From Lichtheimia corymbifera B2541 (lineage: Eukaryota; Mucoromycota; Mucoromycetes; Mucorales; Lichtheimiaceae): a stretch of 64,000 nucleotides of DNA. A program made the position numbers and the translations under genes. Positions 1 to 10,778 of the stretch are shown in pieces (positions within the stretch are counted from its first letter, which is position 1; every line of letters begins with the position of its first letter). Below the pieces are notes generated by a model. The model searched no databases. It was given only the letters and a program-made list of their open reading frames with translations, and was not told where the DNA came from. Where the stretch lies: NCBI GenBank assembly GCA_000697475.1, contig JNEU01001088.1, forward strand, positions 1 to 64,000, given 5' to 3'.

Positions 1-254
1 CACATGATGGTTCGTGGGTGAGGTGGTTGATTTAATGGGCGATGATCTTTTTCTCACGGTGGATGACAAAATGTTCGCGGTTGGCGACTTGATATTCAAG
101 GGCCGACATTCTTTATTCACAGTTGCATGATCACTGTTAGCAGATGACTGATATTTCTTAGAGACCATGCCTTTTATATTCACCACCATGGTCTATTTAT
201 TCAAGCATACTATCTTTTTGTTTGCATATGGTGCATTTTAATTTCATGTAGGTG
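1..254. repeat. Left arm of a 254-nt inverted repeat
   Basis: This arm is the reverse complement of 409-662 over its full length with no indels. The outer 180 or so bases match perfectly; a few mismatches lie between about 185 and 221. The element may continue left of the window, because pairing is still perfect at base 1. Read on the minus strand, the arm carries the same reading frame as the small ORF in the right arm. The 154-nt loop (255-408) has no visible gene. Confidence 0.93.
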
Positions 255-408
255 CAAAAAGCAACATAGTCATTTAGCCAGTACATATTATAAAGAGTGC
301 TGTACCTCTTGTAGTTTGCATCGCATCGCGTACAATGAATTGGTAGATGGCATAGAAGACATCTACTAAACTACCTCAAGCGTTGACTGCATATTACCTT
401 GTTCTCTA

Positions 409-662
409 CACCTACATGAAATTAAAATGCACCATATGCAAATAAAAGGAAAGCATGCTTGAATAAATAAACCATGGCGGTGAATATAAAAGGCATGGTC
501 TCTAAGAAATATCAGTCATCTGCTAACAGTGATCATGCAACTGTGAATAAAGAATGTCGGCCCTTGAATATCAAGTCGCCAACCGCGAACATTTTGTCAT
601 CCACCGTGAGAAAAAGATCATCGCCCATTAAATCAACCACCTCACCCACGAACCATCATGTG
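409..662. repeat. Right arm of the 254-nt inverted repeat
   Basis: Reverse complement of 1-254. Together with the loop it forms a foldback structure of at least 662 nt. No terminal target-site duplication can be judged because the left end is cut by the window edge. It could be a foldback transposon remnant, a recent inverted duplication, or an assembly fold-back artefact. Confidence 0.93.
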
Positions 663-722
663 ACCCCACTCGAACAAACAATGCTTGAGCATGAAAAAAG
701 AATCCTTAACCGTGAACAATAA
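474..722 (+). CDS. Unrecognised 82-aa ORF within the inverted-repeat arm
   Basis: An ATG-initiated frame of 82 codons begins inside the right arm and runs 60 nt past its end. The mirror arm keeps the same frame open on the minus strand until it leaves the window. The predicted peptide is basic and Ser/Thr/Pro-rich, with no family I recognise, no signal peptide and no membrane segment. Because the two arms are almost identical, conservation of the frame is not independent evidence of coding. It may be a fragment of a larger element gene or a chance ORF. Confidence 0.2.
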   Translation: MAVNIKGMVSKKYQSSANSDHATVNKECRPLNIKSPTANILSSTVRKRSSPIKSTTSPTNHHVTPLEQTMLEHEKRILNREQ

Positions 723-1556
723 ATCATGGACCTTTAACTTTTTATCATTAGGGGGACTTTCATCTCGGAAATCCTGTACTTTATTGCAGTGATTCAGATG
801 ATCCTTACAGAAAGTGGAATGGTATAATAACAGGTGGAGATGGCTAGCTAAAAGAAGGCTCTATTCCTGTATCCGTATTCCGTAACAACCAGCAACTTCG
901 CCTTTTGGCCTTGTTGTCAACAAAGGAAGATAACTTTTCAAGCCCACAATTGCCGAACCAGTTTTTGCACGACTATGTCCTTTTTTAACTCAATGTCATG
1001 TTCGTGGATTGGTGCTCTCAGCTGTTGTCGGATCAGTCAACGTGTTAAAGATTAAAAGATATAAAGCTAGCTTCCATGACAGATTTTGCCTGCTTGAAAT
1101 CTGAGTTGGAATTCTAGGGGAATTCATTTGGCTGCTATTGTCGTGTCAATAATATGTGAAGGGTCTTGATCACCCCATCACTAATATCCCTTGTATCATT
1201 ATGCGCATAATCCTCCTACATCGATGCATTTATTGAAACCCTTGATATCATACAAATATAAAAAGAACCATGTTGTAATAAAACAATTATCATCAGTCTC
1301 ACAGTACTTGATTCGACCCTATCTTTTTGTGACATCTCAGCTATTCTGATCTAAATACACCCAAATATCTTTCCGCTAAATTGCTAGTTATTGGCCCTCC
1401 ATAACCCAATGTCTGCATTACCACTAGACAGAGTAGCTACTCCGCTATACAATGCAATTTGGTGCATCTCGCTACGATGACTTTTTTAAAAAATCAAATT
1501 TGGAAGGTATCTCCTTTATATAAGTACTCATGTTTCAATAAAACATCCGAAAACAG
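663..1556. other. Intergenic stretch, no gene seen
   Basis: AT-rich sequence between the inverted repeat and the tRNA. I see no convincing ORF, RNA gene or repeat here. Confidence 0.6.
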
Positions 1557-1630
1557 GATTCCATGGTGTAGTTGGTTATCACACCTGTCTAACACACAGG
1601 AGGGCATGAGTTCGAACCTCATTGGAATCA
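1557..1630 (+). tRNA. tRNA-Val (anticodon AAC)
   Basis: A complete cloverleaf can be folded. The 7-bp acceptor stem GATTCCA/TGGAATC is perfect, followed by discriminator A. The D-arm carries the A-box pattern. The 5-bp anticodon stem CCTGT/ACAGG encloses loop CTAACAC, giving anticodon AAC (Val). The T-arm ATGAG-TTCGAAC-CTCAT contains the B box. Length is 74 nt with no intron, and CCA is not encoded, as expected for a eukaryotic nuclear tRNA. Confidence 0.97.
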
Positions 1631-1634
1631 TTAA

Positions 1635-1659
1635 AAACAACCAGTTTAACTGGTTGTTT
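1635..1659 (+). other. Near-perfect palindrome just 3' of the tRNA
   Basis: Two 12-nt arms (1635-1646 and 1648-1659) are exact reverse complements around a single base. The hairpin sits 4 nt after the tRNA discriminator, within the predicted tRNA trailer, and immediately before the T-runs. Confidence 0.85.
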
Positions 1660-1663
1660 AACC

Positions 1664-1673
1664 TTTTGTTTTT
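1664..1673 (+). terminator. RNA polymerase III terminator of the tRNA gene
   Basis: Runs of four T (1664-1667) and five T (1669-1673) on the plus strand lie 34-43 nt past the tRNA. They are the first T-runs downstream and fit a pol III stop signal. Confidence 0.8.
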
Positions 1674-2119
1674 CTGTGTCGTGATCAAGATTGGCTGCAA
1701 AGCTGTCGTTATCGTATGGCTGATTAGATCAGTGGCCAATGATAATACTTTTGATATTGCTGTAATAAGTGATGATCTTTATTGCTAAGGATACTCATGA
1801 TATATATATGTTCAATGTTATAATTCTATGAATGATGTGGAAGGTGCTAGTAAAGGGCTTCTAGCAAATGCCAGCATCAAAAGGAAAAGGCTTCTAGAAA
1901 GAACGAGCAAAAGCTAGGTCACGTGGTCACATGACCTACGACAAAGCAAAGGCCAGACCAACAAATGATAGAAGATGACTTTTTACAAGAGATGAAGATG
2001 ATGATTTATTTTTGGACGCAATGCGTTCTTATATATATGTGGATGTAGATTCTAGAAACGATGGGAGAGGGGAGGGAAAGTGATGGAAAGATGTGACCGT
2101 GCATTGTGTGTGATGTATC

Positions 2120-2262
2120 AAAAGGAATGTCAAGGAAACATGGATGGAAATCATATGATGCTTCAAATGGTAAAGAAGTATATCCGAAGTGTGCCAAAAG
2201 GAATGTCGTGGAATCATGGATCAAGATCATGTGATCTTGTCAAAAGATAAAGAAGTATACCG
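2120..2262. repeat. Two-unit direct repeat of about 67 nt
   Basis: Units 2120-2187 and 2197-2262 both begin AAAAGGAATGTC. Both contain a near-palindrome around ATCATRTGAT and both end TAAAGAAGTATA(T)CCGA. They are imperfect direct repeats separated by 9 nt. Nothing else is recognisable in the gene-free stretch 1674-2803. Confidence 0.8.
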
Positions 2263-2803
2263 ACATCTGGAAGTCGATCACGTGATCTGTGTGCGTTCAA
2301 AATGCTGTTTGTTCCTTTTTCATCGGTTTTGTCTTAGCGTAACGTAATTCCTTTGTATCTTCTTTTTATAAAACGCAGGAGATAAGTAAAATTAATAGAG
2401 AACCTCGAAAAAGGATTCTTATATCCTGGTTACTCTCCAATGTTAGTTTCCTTGTTCTTCTCTGATGAATGAACACACCCACATACATCGTCCAAACGGA
2501 TGGCTCACACCCCTTCGTACCGATTCTCAGGGGAACAGAACCAGCAATAAACGTGATAATATTGCTTAGAGTCAATAATGAGCCTGCGAATCGCATGATA
2601 TTGAAACAATCTTGCATAAAATTTGGATACTACATATTGCCATGCTATTCACATGCATACCATCTTATGGGAGCAAACATCTACCTCTGGAAGCTTATAC
2701 GAATATGTAATCAATCCAATGCACACGGACATGTCAGTAAGATATATTCATGGTTCACTCGTCCTGAAGTTCAATAAAAGGATCACCTTTCTTTTTCTCT
2801 CAA

Positions 2804-3990
2804 GGTCATCCTACTCCTCTTATTGTATCACAAAAGGCATATATACTTCTTGCATGACATAACCGAACCACCTTTATTGTTCCATCTTCGAAGCAATATT
2901 AGCTAATCCACAATCTAGCAAAGTCTACTCAAGTGCCATGGTGTGATAAATTAACATTGCTTTATTTCATATAGCTTCCTAGCTACTTTGCCTCCATCGT
3001 CATCTTCGGTCGTCCGCCATAACTCGTACTCGGCAACAGTCATCGATCTTGTTTCGAAGAATAGCGCATGGTAATGTGGATGTTTATCAAGTAGATATTA
3101 TAAAGCAAAGCATAGCAAATTGAATAAGATCTAGGTAAATCGCGTAGAGGCAACAGGGATAATCGTGTTATTGTGTCCTTGGTTGCTGCCGGCATGATCG
3201 TCTTTCATCCATAATTGCAAAATAGCTGCTGCGTGCCTTGACTTGAGTCTTCCAATATCACCCATGGCTGTACAACACCTTTCACGATTCCATCCCATCC
3301 ATCATCATCCTCAGCCGTATCTACGCGAGATGATCCATCCTTCCTGCTGACGACGCGCCAAGGTAACCAAAGCAACTTTCCAGGATCTCTCATCATTGCA
3401 CTTGATTATATCCATCCATCCATCCATAGCCATTGCAAGTTCAATATTGCTGCTGGTGTGCTTCAGTCAGACGACGGTTGCTTGTATTGGAGTGTATTTG
3501 ATAGCTGATATGGCACCTCATCCATTAGAATCCGTATGTACCAAAGCAAGTTGCTGCAAGTAACTTGAGGCTGCTGTTACGTTTGGCTGTGGCAGAGGAT
3601 TATGCAAGAGCACGCGTTGTAATAAAGTAACAACAATGTGAATGCTGTTTAAGACAATGGAGTATAGACCTTGCTAATGGCAACTGCTGCAATGACGCGT
3701 TATGTTTGATGGTGGTTGAGGATTGTGCAGAGAAGGTTGACTGTCAAGAAACGCGGGTGTTGTAATGCTGTGTACACGCCATGGACTCGCCATTCAAGTC
3801 AAAGACAATCGGATCAAGAGAACTGTAGGGTTGACATGATGGGTTGAAGCAGGACAATCGTTCGCAGGGGGGTTGGTTGTACTTGAATGGGACAACAATT
3901 GAGAATGGGGAAGAAAGAGGAGTGGAAGAAGTGTAAATTAAATCGGTCAGGCACTGTCCTATAAATCCATGCACACTGTAATTGATCCAT
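2804..3990. repeat. Dispersed repeat block A, copy 1
   Basis: Colinear with 5336-6770, and in its 3' part with 56130-56545. The most conserved parts are around 2840-3050, 3230-3340 and 3740-3870. It runs directly into the tandem array that follows, as the 56-kb copy also does, which suggests one composite element. A minus-strand frame of 63 codons (3205-3396) is similar in copies 1 and 2, but no intact protein could be assembled. A short (CATC)n run lies near 3412-3427. Confidence 0.85.
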
Positions 3991-4004
3991 GGCCTTGAGA
4001 TTGC

Positions 4005-4985
4005 CCACCACAAACTTCAAACTTTCACACAAGATGCTTTCGGACATGCTGATCAACTTTGTCTTAATAAATAACCCATACTTCATTCACAGATTTTGAA
4101 TGGGAGGGTGTAATGTGCAGTTTACTATGATGGACGGAAATTCCGCACCCGCCCGGATTTATGAAATGTCATTTAGTATGCATTACCTTGGGATTGCCCA
4201 TCTTGAACTTGAAACTTGGTGAGCAGGTTCTCTGAATCATGCTGATCAATTCCATTCATTTAAAAACCGTATGCTTCATTATGGTGTTACAATGAATCGG
4301 GCGGTCCAAATTTAGGGGAGACAATGGACAGACGGAACGCAAGTAGGGTGCATAGTGTACACCCCCGCGATTGTCGACCTCCACTACGAAACTTGGTCAG
4401 GCCGTGGGCATTGACATGCTGATCAACTCCATTCAAATAAAAGTCGCATGCTTCATTGTGAGAAATAAAATGCGGGCGTCCGACGATGAACGGATGAGAA
4501 TAAAAGTAAGGCGGACGGCCCATGACCTCGAGATTGCCCACTACAAACTTGAAAAACTTTCAAACATGATGCTCTTGGGCATTCTGATCAACTTTGTCTT
4601 AATAAAGAACTCACGCTTCATTTGAAAATATTGAATGAGAGGGTGTAATGTGGGATTCACTATGACCGACGGAAATTCCGCACCCGCCCAAATTCATGAA
4701 ATGTCGGTTACTATGTATTACCTTGGAATTCCCCATTTCAAACATGAAACTTAGTAAGAAGGTTCTCTGAGTCATGCTGATCAACTCTATTCATTTAAAA
4801 ACCGTATACTTCATTATGAAAACTTTGAATGCGAACGGATCAAATATATAAGAGACGATGGATGGACGGGAACGCTCCCGAGATTGGCCACCTCGATCGT
4901 GAAACTTCTAGACAAGATACTTTCGGCCCCGACGAGCAACTTTGTTCTATGAAAGACCTCGCGTTTCATTGTAAAGTTTAGAGAT
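4005..4985. repeat. Tandem array of six diverged 155-195-nt units (array 1)
   Basis: Six units start near 4005, 4197, 4375, 4536, 4731 and 4886. Most contain a core close to CATGCTGATCAACT, followed by a T/A-rich segment and GCTTCATT. Units 1-3 match units 4-6 better than they match each other, so the higher-order period is about 530 nt. Read on minus, several units give similar peptide-like frames (for example 4287-4541), though others are broken by stops. It continues directly from block A. Confidence 0.85.
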
Positions 4986-5335
4986 ACAGGTATCTTTATG
5001 TTTTACGCATGCTGTAAGTGTGATGTGGTTGTTTTTTCCCAGTGGATGGTGTCGACTGCTAACAGAAAGATCAAGAGATGGGTGAAAAGGCACGTGGTCG
5101 TTACACAAACACGTTCTTGACAGGTTGCTGCATAAATGGATGATGTTGATGATTGCCTTTTGGAAGGTACGCAAGTAAACAGCATCCAATAATGAAGGTG
5201 TGTGTGTGTAGTATGGCAATAACAGCTTCACATCACATTTGGATGTAGGAGAAGGTCTCGCTGCATAAACCAATTTGTATATGTAAACGCAGCCAGTAAT
5301 CAATTCAATTGAGGGATCACTTCACTTTATCTCTC
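4986..5335. other. Intergenic stretch between repeat blocks
   Basis: A 118-codon open frame exists on minus (4947-5303), but it overlaps the array end, has no recognisable motif and no partner exon. I see no supported gene. Confidence 0.5.
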
Positions 5336-6770
5336 AAGGTCATCCCACCCCTCCTTATTGTATCGTAAAGGCAAATATACTTCTTGCATGACATAACCGA
5401 ACCACCTTTATTGTTCCATCTTCGAAGCAATATTAGCTAATCCACAATCTAGCAAAGTCTACTCAAGTGCCATGGTGTGATAAATTAACATTGCTTTATT
5501 TCATCTAGCTTTCTAGCTACTTTGCCCTCCATCGTCATCTTCGGTCGTCCGCCATACCTCGTACTCGGCAACAGCCATCAATCTCCTCGTCATCCAATAT
5601 TCCGAAACACAAGGTGGGATCTTCCATGCTTCCTTTTTGAATCTCGTTATCGTAATCATCATTGTTTCGAAGAATAAAGACATGGTAGTGTGGATATTTA
5701 TCGAATAGATATGATAAAGGAACAGCATTGCAAATTGATGAATGAGATATGAGGGGAAGCGTATAGATATAGAGACAATAGGGATGACTATGATGTTGTA
5801 TCCATGTTGCTGCCTTCATAATCATCCTTCATCCATGATTGGAAAATGGTTGCTGCGTGATTTGTCTTGGGTCCTCCAATATCACCCATGGCTGCACAGC
5901 ACCTTTCACAATTCCATCCCATCCATCATCATCCTCAGCCGTACCTACGCGAGATGATCCATCGTTCATGCTGACCATGCGACAAGTAACCAAGACAATA
6001 TTACAGGAACCCTTTCTCGTCACGGCACTTGGTTGCATCCATCCATCCTCCATAACCATATGTTGACTGAAGAGCCATGCCATTTTCCTTGTGTGCTTCC
6101 TTTTCCATCCAGCTCTTGGTCAACCTCTTCCTTCATCATTTTCTTTCGCGGTGTACTTGTTAGCTGATATGGCATCACCCCACGTTCTAAATGGGCCAAG
6201 GGGATCCGACCTGGCCAATATATCCAATTCCTTCCATCCCATGTACTCATATCCGTATCCATATGTCCATTGTAATTCGTATGTATTGAATCAAGTTGCT
6301 ACACCTAAATAAAGCTGCTTCTATATAATGACTATCTGCTGTTCTCATAAAAAGGGCTCCAAGACAGGTTGCGCAAGTAGCTGGAGACAATGGAGTAGAG
6401 GCTTCGTTAATAGCAACTGCTGTTACGTTTGGTCGCGGCAGAGAAGCGTGTTGTAGTAGAGCGACAAGTTACTGCAAGTAACATGAGACAATGGAGTAAA
6501 GACCATGCTAATGGCGAGTGCTGTTACGTTGGGTCGCGGCAGAGAAGTGTACAAGAGAAAGTGTAGTGTCAAGAAACGCGGGTGTTGTAAAAGACTGTGC
6601 ATACGCCATGGAGTTGTCATTCAGTCAAGACATCGGATCAAGGCAAGTGTAGGATTGACATGAATGAAGCAGGACAACGGATAGCAGGCGGTAGTTGTAC
6701 TTGAATGGGGCAACAGTTGAGATTGGAAGAGTGGGAAGAACTGGAAATCAAGCACCAACTCAGGTGCTGC
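5336..6770. repeat. Dispersed repeat block A, copy 2 (no array)
   Basis: Colinear with 2804-3990 with several insertions, including about 66 nt near 5590-5655. It has a 102-nt internal duplication (6373-6445 against 6475-6547). Similarity to the other copies stops near 6750, just where they enter the tandem array, so this copy lacks the array. The minus-strand frames 6020-6262 and 5829-6083 partly correspond to frames in copy 1. No intact gene model could be made. Confidence 0.85.
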
Positions 6771-7078
6771 GGTTTATGTATGCAATAAATTCAATGCTTT
6801 ATTCTTCTTACATAATATGCATTGCCATGTGTCTAAACTAATACTCTCTATCGATAAGTGCGTGCTCCTTGCCTACATATCCAAACAGCTCTTCACAAAC
6901 AATCTATGATATCACGAGCAGTAACAAGGCATACGCATCAATCAGAAAAGTGTGTTGTGCAGCTACTATCGGGTGTTCTTACATGCTATATTAAGGTTGT
7001 CAGGCATGGTAAAAGTTGCCGCAGCAATGAGTGATCATATCCGGAAGACTTGTTGCTGCGGTTGAGAGGCATATTGTT

Positions 7079-7114
7079 GTGTCACATGAATGCAGCCCAA
7101 AAATGAATATAAAA
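7079..7114 (+). promoter_or_regulatory. Promoter of the first P450: GTGTCACATG element and TATA box
   Basis: GTGTCACATG (7079-7088) lies 19 nt upstream of TATAAAA (7108-7114), which is 43 nt before the start codon. The paralogue at 11732 has the same arrangement, so both parts are conserved between duplicates. The TATA call follows from position and sequence. The role of the upstream element is inferred. Confidence 0.7.
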
Positions 7115-7157
7115 GCGGTTGTCCCAGAATCCGGAACATTAAACAATCTCCACAACA

Positions 7158-9291
7158 ATGGACCAGATCACGAGTACCGTCAACACCTACGTGGTTCCTC
7201 TCTTTGCTGGTGAGCAAGGAAAACGTCTTATTCAGCACCATCGGACATCTATCGCTGCAGCTGTCGCCTTGGTTAGCACCTACGCCATTTTCAGATCCAT
7301 CACCCAAGTGCCTCGCCAACTCAAGCATCTGCCCCACCTTGGATTTTTCGATTACATCAAAGCTGTCGTTGCCGGTAAAACGACCGACGATATCGCTCAT
7401 GAACTTACAATTCCTATTGCCATGCAATCTAAGAGCGGTCTCTATGCTGTAAGTACCAAGTCCATTCACTGCATTTCGACATGGCAGATCACTCACCACA
7501 GAATAGCGATTCGACAGAGACGGTTGGTCAGTGCACATTGTCGATCCTGGAGCAGCCAAAAAGTTCCTATTCAAAATAGGTAAATGATCCGGTTGCTGTT
7601 GCTAAGGATACGGCTCTGACAACAGTTGGTTAGATATCTTCCCCAAGACTGAACATGCAATCCAAGACGGCCAGCTTATTGGTCGTGTCATGGGAACTCG
7701 GCATATTGCCATTCTCAATGGTCACGAGTGGAAGACACATCGCAAGGTAATAAGCTACATCACGCCATCGTATACTATTCAGTTCTCCTAACTTGAAAAA
7801 TTAGGTGGCCAATCCTGCATTCCATCGAGCCATGCCTATCAACATTTTCGGTCAAATCACCCACAGGTTATTCAAGGTGATGGATGATCAATTGCAAAAT
7901 GGCCCAATCGAAGTCCATAGTCAAATGACAAGATGGACCCTGGATGCTCTTGGCTTGTTCGCATTTGGTAAGTAACGCACAATCATGTACTATGTGAAAT
8001 TTCATGCTAATATGCCGTTGTTGGTAGATTTCGATTTCAATGCTGTTCAAGACCAAGACAACGAATGGGTTTCTCGTTACAACACGGTCATGACCTCCGC
8101 TTTTGATGTTCCCTATCTTGTGTTCCCGAGCTTGGATACTTGGCTTCTTCCATTCAACCCATCGCGCAAGCAGAAGCATGCTGAAGCTGACAAGTTGCTT
8201 GGTATGATCGATCAAATCATCCTTGAAAAACGCAAGACACTGCAAAACAAGCCATCCACCGCGACCGAGAAACAAGATGAAGAAAAGGATTTGCTCACAA
8301 TGATGATCGAGGCTGAGAATTCAGGCGAAGGCGTTCTTACCAACCAAGAGCTTCGTGTACGTGATAAGATTGAAAATTGTCTTTGCCAACGATATTAATT
8401 TGTACCATATAGAATAATGTTGTCGTGTTTCTTATCGCTGGTCACGACACAACAGCAAATGCTCTGGCCACATTGCTCTACGAGCTAGCCGTGAATCAGG
8501 TAGGGTGTTGTAATGATGTGAGCGTATTATGATGAGGCTGACGATATATATGCTAGGATGTGCAAACCAGAGCTCGCAAAGAAGCAATCCGAACATTAGG
8601 CGAAGCACAGGAAAATATAGTGCCCACTGCAGAACAAACACGTGATATGACTTACATTAACATGGTCATCAAAGAGGTATAAAAAAGATATGGTAGTAGG
8701 AGTAAGATCGCTTTATCGCTAATGGCTGTTATTGAATAGAATCTCAGAATACATCCTCCAGCACCAGGTACCGCAACTCGCATCACGCAAGAAGATACAG
8801 AGCTCGCAGGAGAATTTATCCCCAAAGGCACCCCCGTGGTATTGGACATTCATGAGATGCACCATAACCCCAACATCTGGTCCAACCCTGAAGAATTCAA
8901 GCCTGAAAGATTTACATCCGGTGGAGAAGCTGAGCAACTTGCAAGAAGAGGCATAGCTTGGTTGACATTCAGGTAAGGTTGAAAGATCCTCCTGTAAAAT
9001 ATGCTTGTATGACTAATTTATCATCACTAGTAACGGCGCTAGACAATGCCTAGGTATGAACTTCAGCTTGACAGAACAGCGTGTCTTGTTGCCCATGTTA
9101 TGTAAGTACATAAAATATCATGATCCATATTGGCTGTACCTTTACTTACACTGCCTTTCTTGAAACTAGTGCGAAAATATGAGTGGCATCTTCCGGAGAA
9201 CTCTATTCACAAAGATAAAATGGTTACTGGAGGATTATCGTTGGTCACTAGTCCAAAGGATCTTCAAATTGTATTTAAGCGTCGTTATTAA
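7158..9291 (+). CDS. Cytochrome P450 monooxygenase (intact tandem copy)
   Basis: Ten phase-consistent exons: 7158-7448, 7507-7579, 7634-7746, 7805-7967, 8028-8356, 8413-8499, 8557-8676, 8740-8972, 9031-9101, 9170-9291. They encode 533 aa. A hydrophobic N-terminal segment (about residues 30-47) suggests an ER anchor. P450 signatures are in order: I-helix AGHDTT near 332-337, K-helix E392-x-x-R395, PERF, then the heme loop FSNGARQCLG with axial Cys476. The exon 3 acceptor at 7633 (TAG) is required to keep frame. The C-helix and F/G regions resemble Mucoromycota CYP509-type enzymes (recollection, not a search). Substrate unknown. A paralogue lies at 11732-13881 with identical intron positions, and an aldo-keto reductase lies between them on minus. 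Confidence 0.92.
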
Positions 9292-9582
9292 GATATGCCA
9301 ATAAATATGATATGTACCCTTTATGCTATGTAAATGGTGTTGTATTATAACTGTATCAGAAAGGGATTGCTCAAGATAACAGCTATACATATCAAGGGTT
9401 CAAACGGGATGCCAATATCTTATGCATCGTGTTGCATGAAGCATCCACACGTCAGCGTATTGCATTATAGAAGGAGGAGAAGATGGGACATCAACAATTA
9501 AAGTATTTAACCACCTCATAGGAAAGAGATTTTTATATATATGCCCCTTTATTGATCAATATAAAGTACACCCATTACTTGC

Positions 9583-10778
9583 TCACATGGGGATTAAGGG
9601 TCTGGGAGCATATGACTCTTCGAGATATTGGCATTCATCGTCAGTCAAATTAATCTTGAGCGCGCCAACAGCATCATCCAAATACTCGGCCTTGGTGATA
9701 CCTACAATTGGTGCTGCGACAAATGGCTTAGAGAGCAACCATGCAAGGGCAATCTATTATACATCCGAGTAAGCTTGACCATGATCCATCATCATTAATG
9801 CATCAATTTTTTATGTACCTGTGCAGCGCTAGCCTTTTTCTTTTCAGCAACTTCCTCCAAGCGATCAAGAATCTTTTGGTCGGTCTCTCTGATCTGCAAG
9901 AGACCAACAGCCAAGTCATTTTGCGAACGTGTTGTGTTCCGGTTCTTGCATGCCAATATGCCAAATGCCAAGGGGGACCATGGAATACCACCAATACCAG
10001 CATCAAGCGAGTAAGGAATCACCTCGCGTTCTTCTTCACGATACAACAAATTGTACAGGTTTTGCATACTGATAAACTTGGTCCATCCATTCTTTTCAGC
10101 AATGTGGTTGGCTTTTTGGAACTCCCAAGCGTGCATGCTGCTGGCACCAATATAGCGCACCTTGCCAGATTTGACCAAGTCATGCAATGCCTCCATGGTT
10201 TCTTCAATGGGTGTGTTCTACATATCCGATCCATAATCTTAGCAACAAATAAAAAACATGTACGGTTGCACTTTACCTGATCAAAACGATGGATCTGATA
10301 CAAGTCAATATAATCCACACCCAAGCGTTTGAGCGATGCATTGAATGCATCAAAGATATGTTTTCGCGAAAGACCACAGCGATTAATAAGCGTTGGATCC
10401 TTGAATATGGTTCGTGGGTTGGACATTTCATATCCTTCTCTGACAGGAAAGTACACCTTGGTGGCAACAACAATACGATCACGTGGCATATTGAATTGTT
10501 TAATGGCCTTGCCTAGAATCTCCTCACTTTTACCATTGGAGTATACGTTGGCAGTATCGAAAAAATTGATACCGGCATCATATGCTTTCTTGATCAACTC
10601 AAGTGATTCTTCAGTATACTTTGCCCAGCCGTTCCAGCGAGCATCACCATACGACATGAAGCCAAGACATATGCGTGAGACCTATATGTGGCAATGTGAG
10701 CATCCTATCTGTATGGTTGAATGATTCAGTATGCTAACTTACACGAAGACCAGTCTTTCCAAGATTTGCGTATTCCAT
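9583..10778 (-). CDS. Aldo-keto reductase (NADP-dependent oxidoreductase)
   Basis: Four exons on minus: 10778-10743, 10681-10277, 10217-9819 and 9753-9583. They give 336 aa with all phases agreeing. The catalytic tetrad of the family is visible as D54, Y59, K87 and H143 (contexts FFDTANVYS, VVATK, YQIHR). The C-terminal half carries the typical GASSMHAWEF, FISMQNLYNLLYREEER and GIPWSPL blocks and a GITK cofactor-loop motif. It looks like the single-domain cytosolic AKRs related to aryl-alcohol dehydrogenases and YakC-type enzymes; the substrate cannot be told. It sits between two duplicated P450 genes, convergent with the first (292 bp) and divergent from the second (953 bp). A linked redox role is possible but inferred. 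Confidence 0.93.

Noticed and set aside
4005..4985. CRISPR-like or satellite interpretation of the array
   Set aside because: Units are 155-195 nt, diverged and without identical short repeats or regular spacers; a eukaryotic genome also makes CRISPR implausible.
4947..5303. 118-codon ORF on minus
   Set aside because: No motif, no partner exon, overlaps the decayed end of array 1.
7035..7574. 179-codon ORF on minus over the P450 start
   Set aside because: Antisense shadow of P450 exons 1-2; a similar shadow exists over the paralogue. No motif.
7580..7746. Apparent frameshift in the first P450 at exon 3
   Set aside because: Using the acceptor CAACAG at 7625 breaks the frame, and a 27-nt intron would be needed otherwise. 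The next acceptor (TAG at 7633) restores a continuous frame and matches the paralogue (acceptor at 12219) to the base, so the gene is intact.
9741..10280. 179-codon ORF on plus within the aldo-keto reductase
   Set aside because: Antisense shadow of a well-supported reductase exon.
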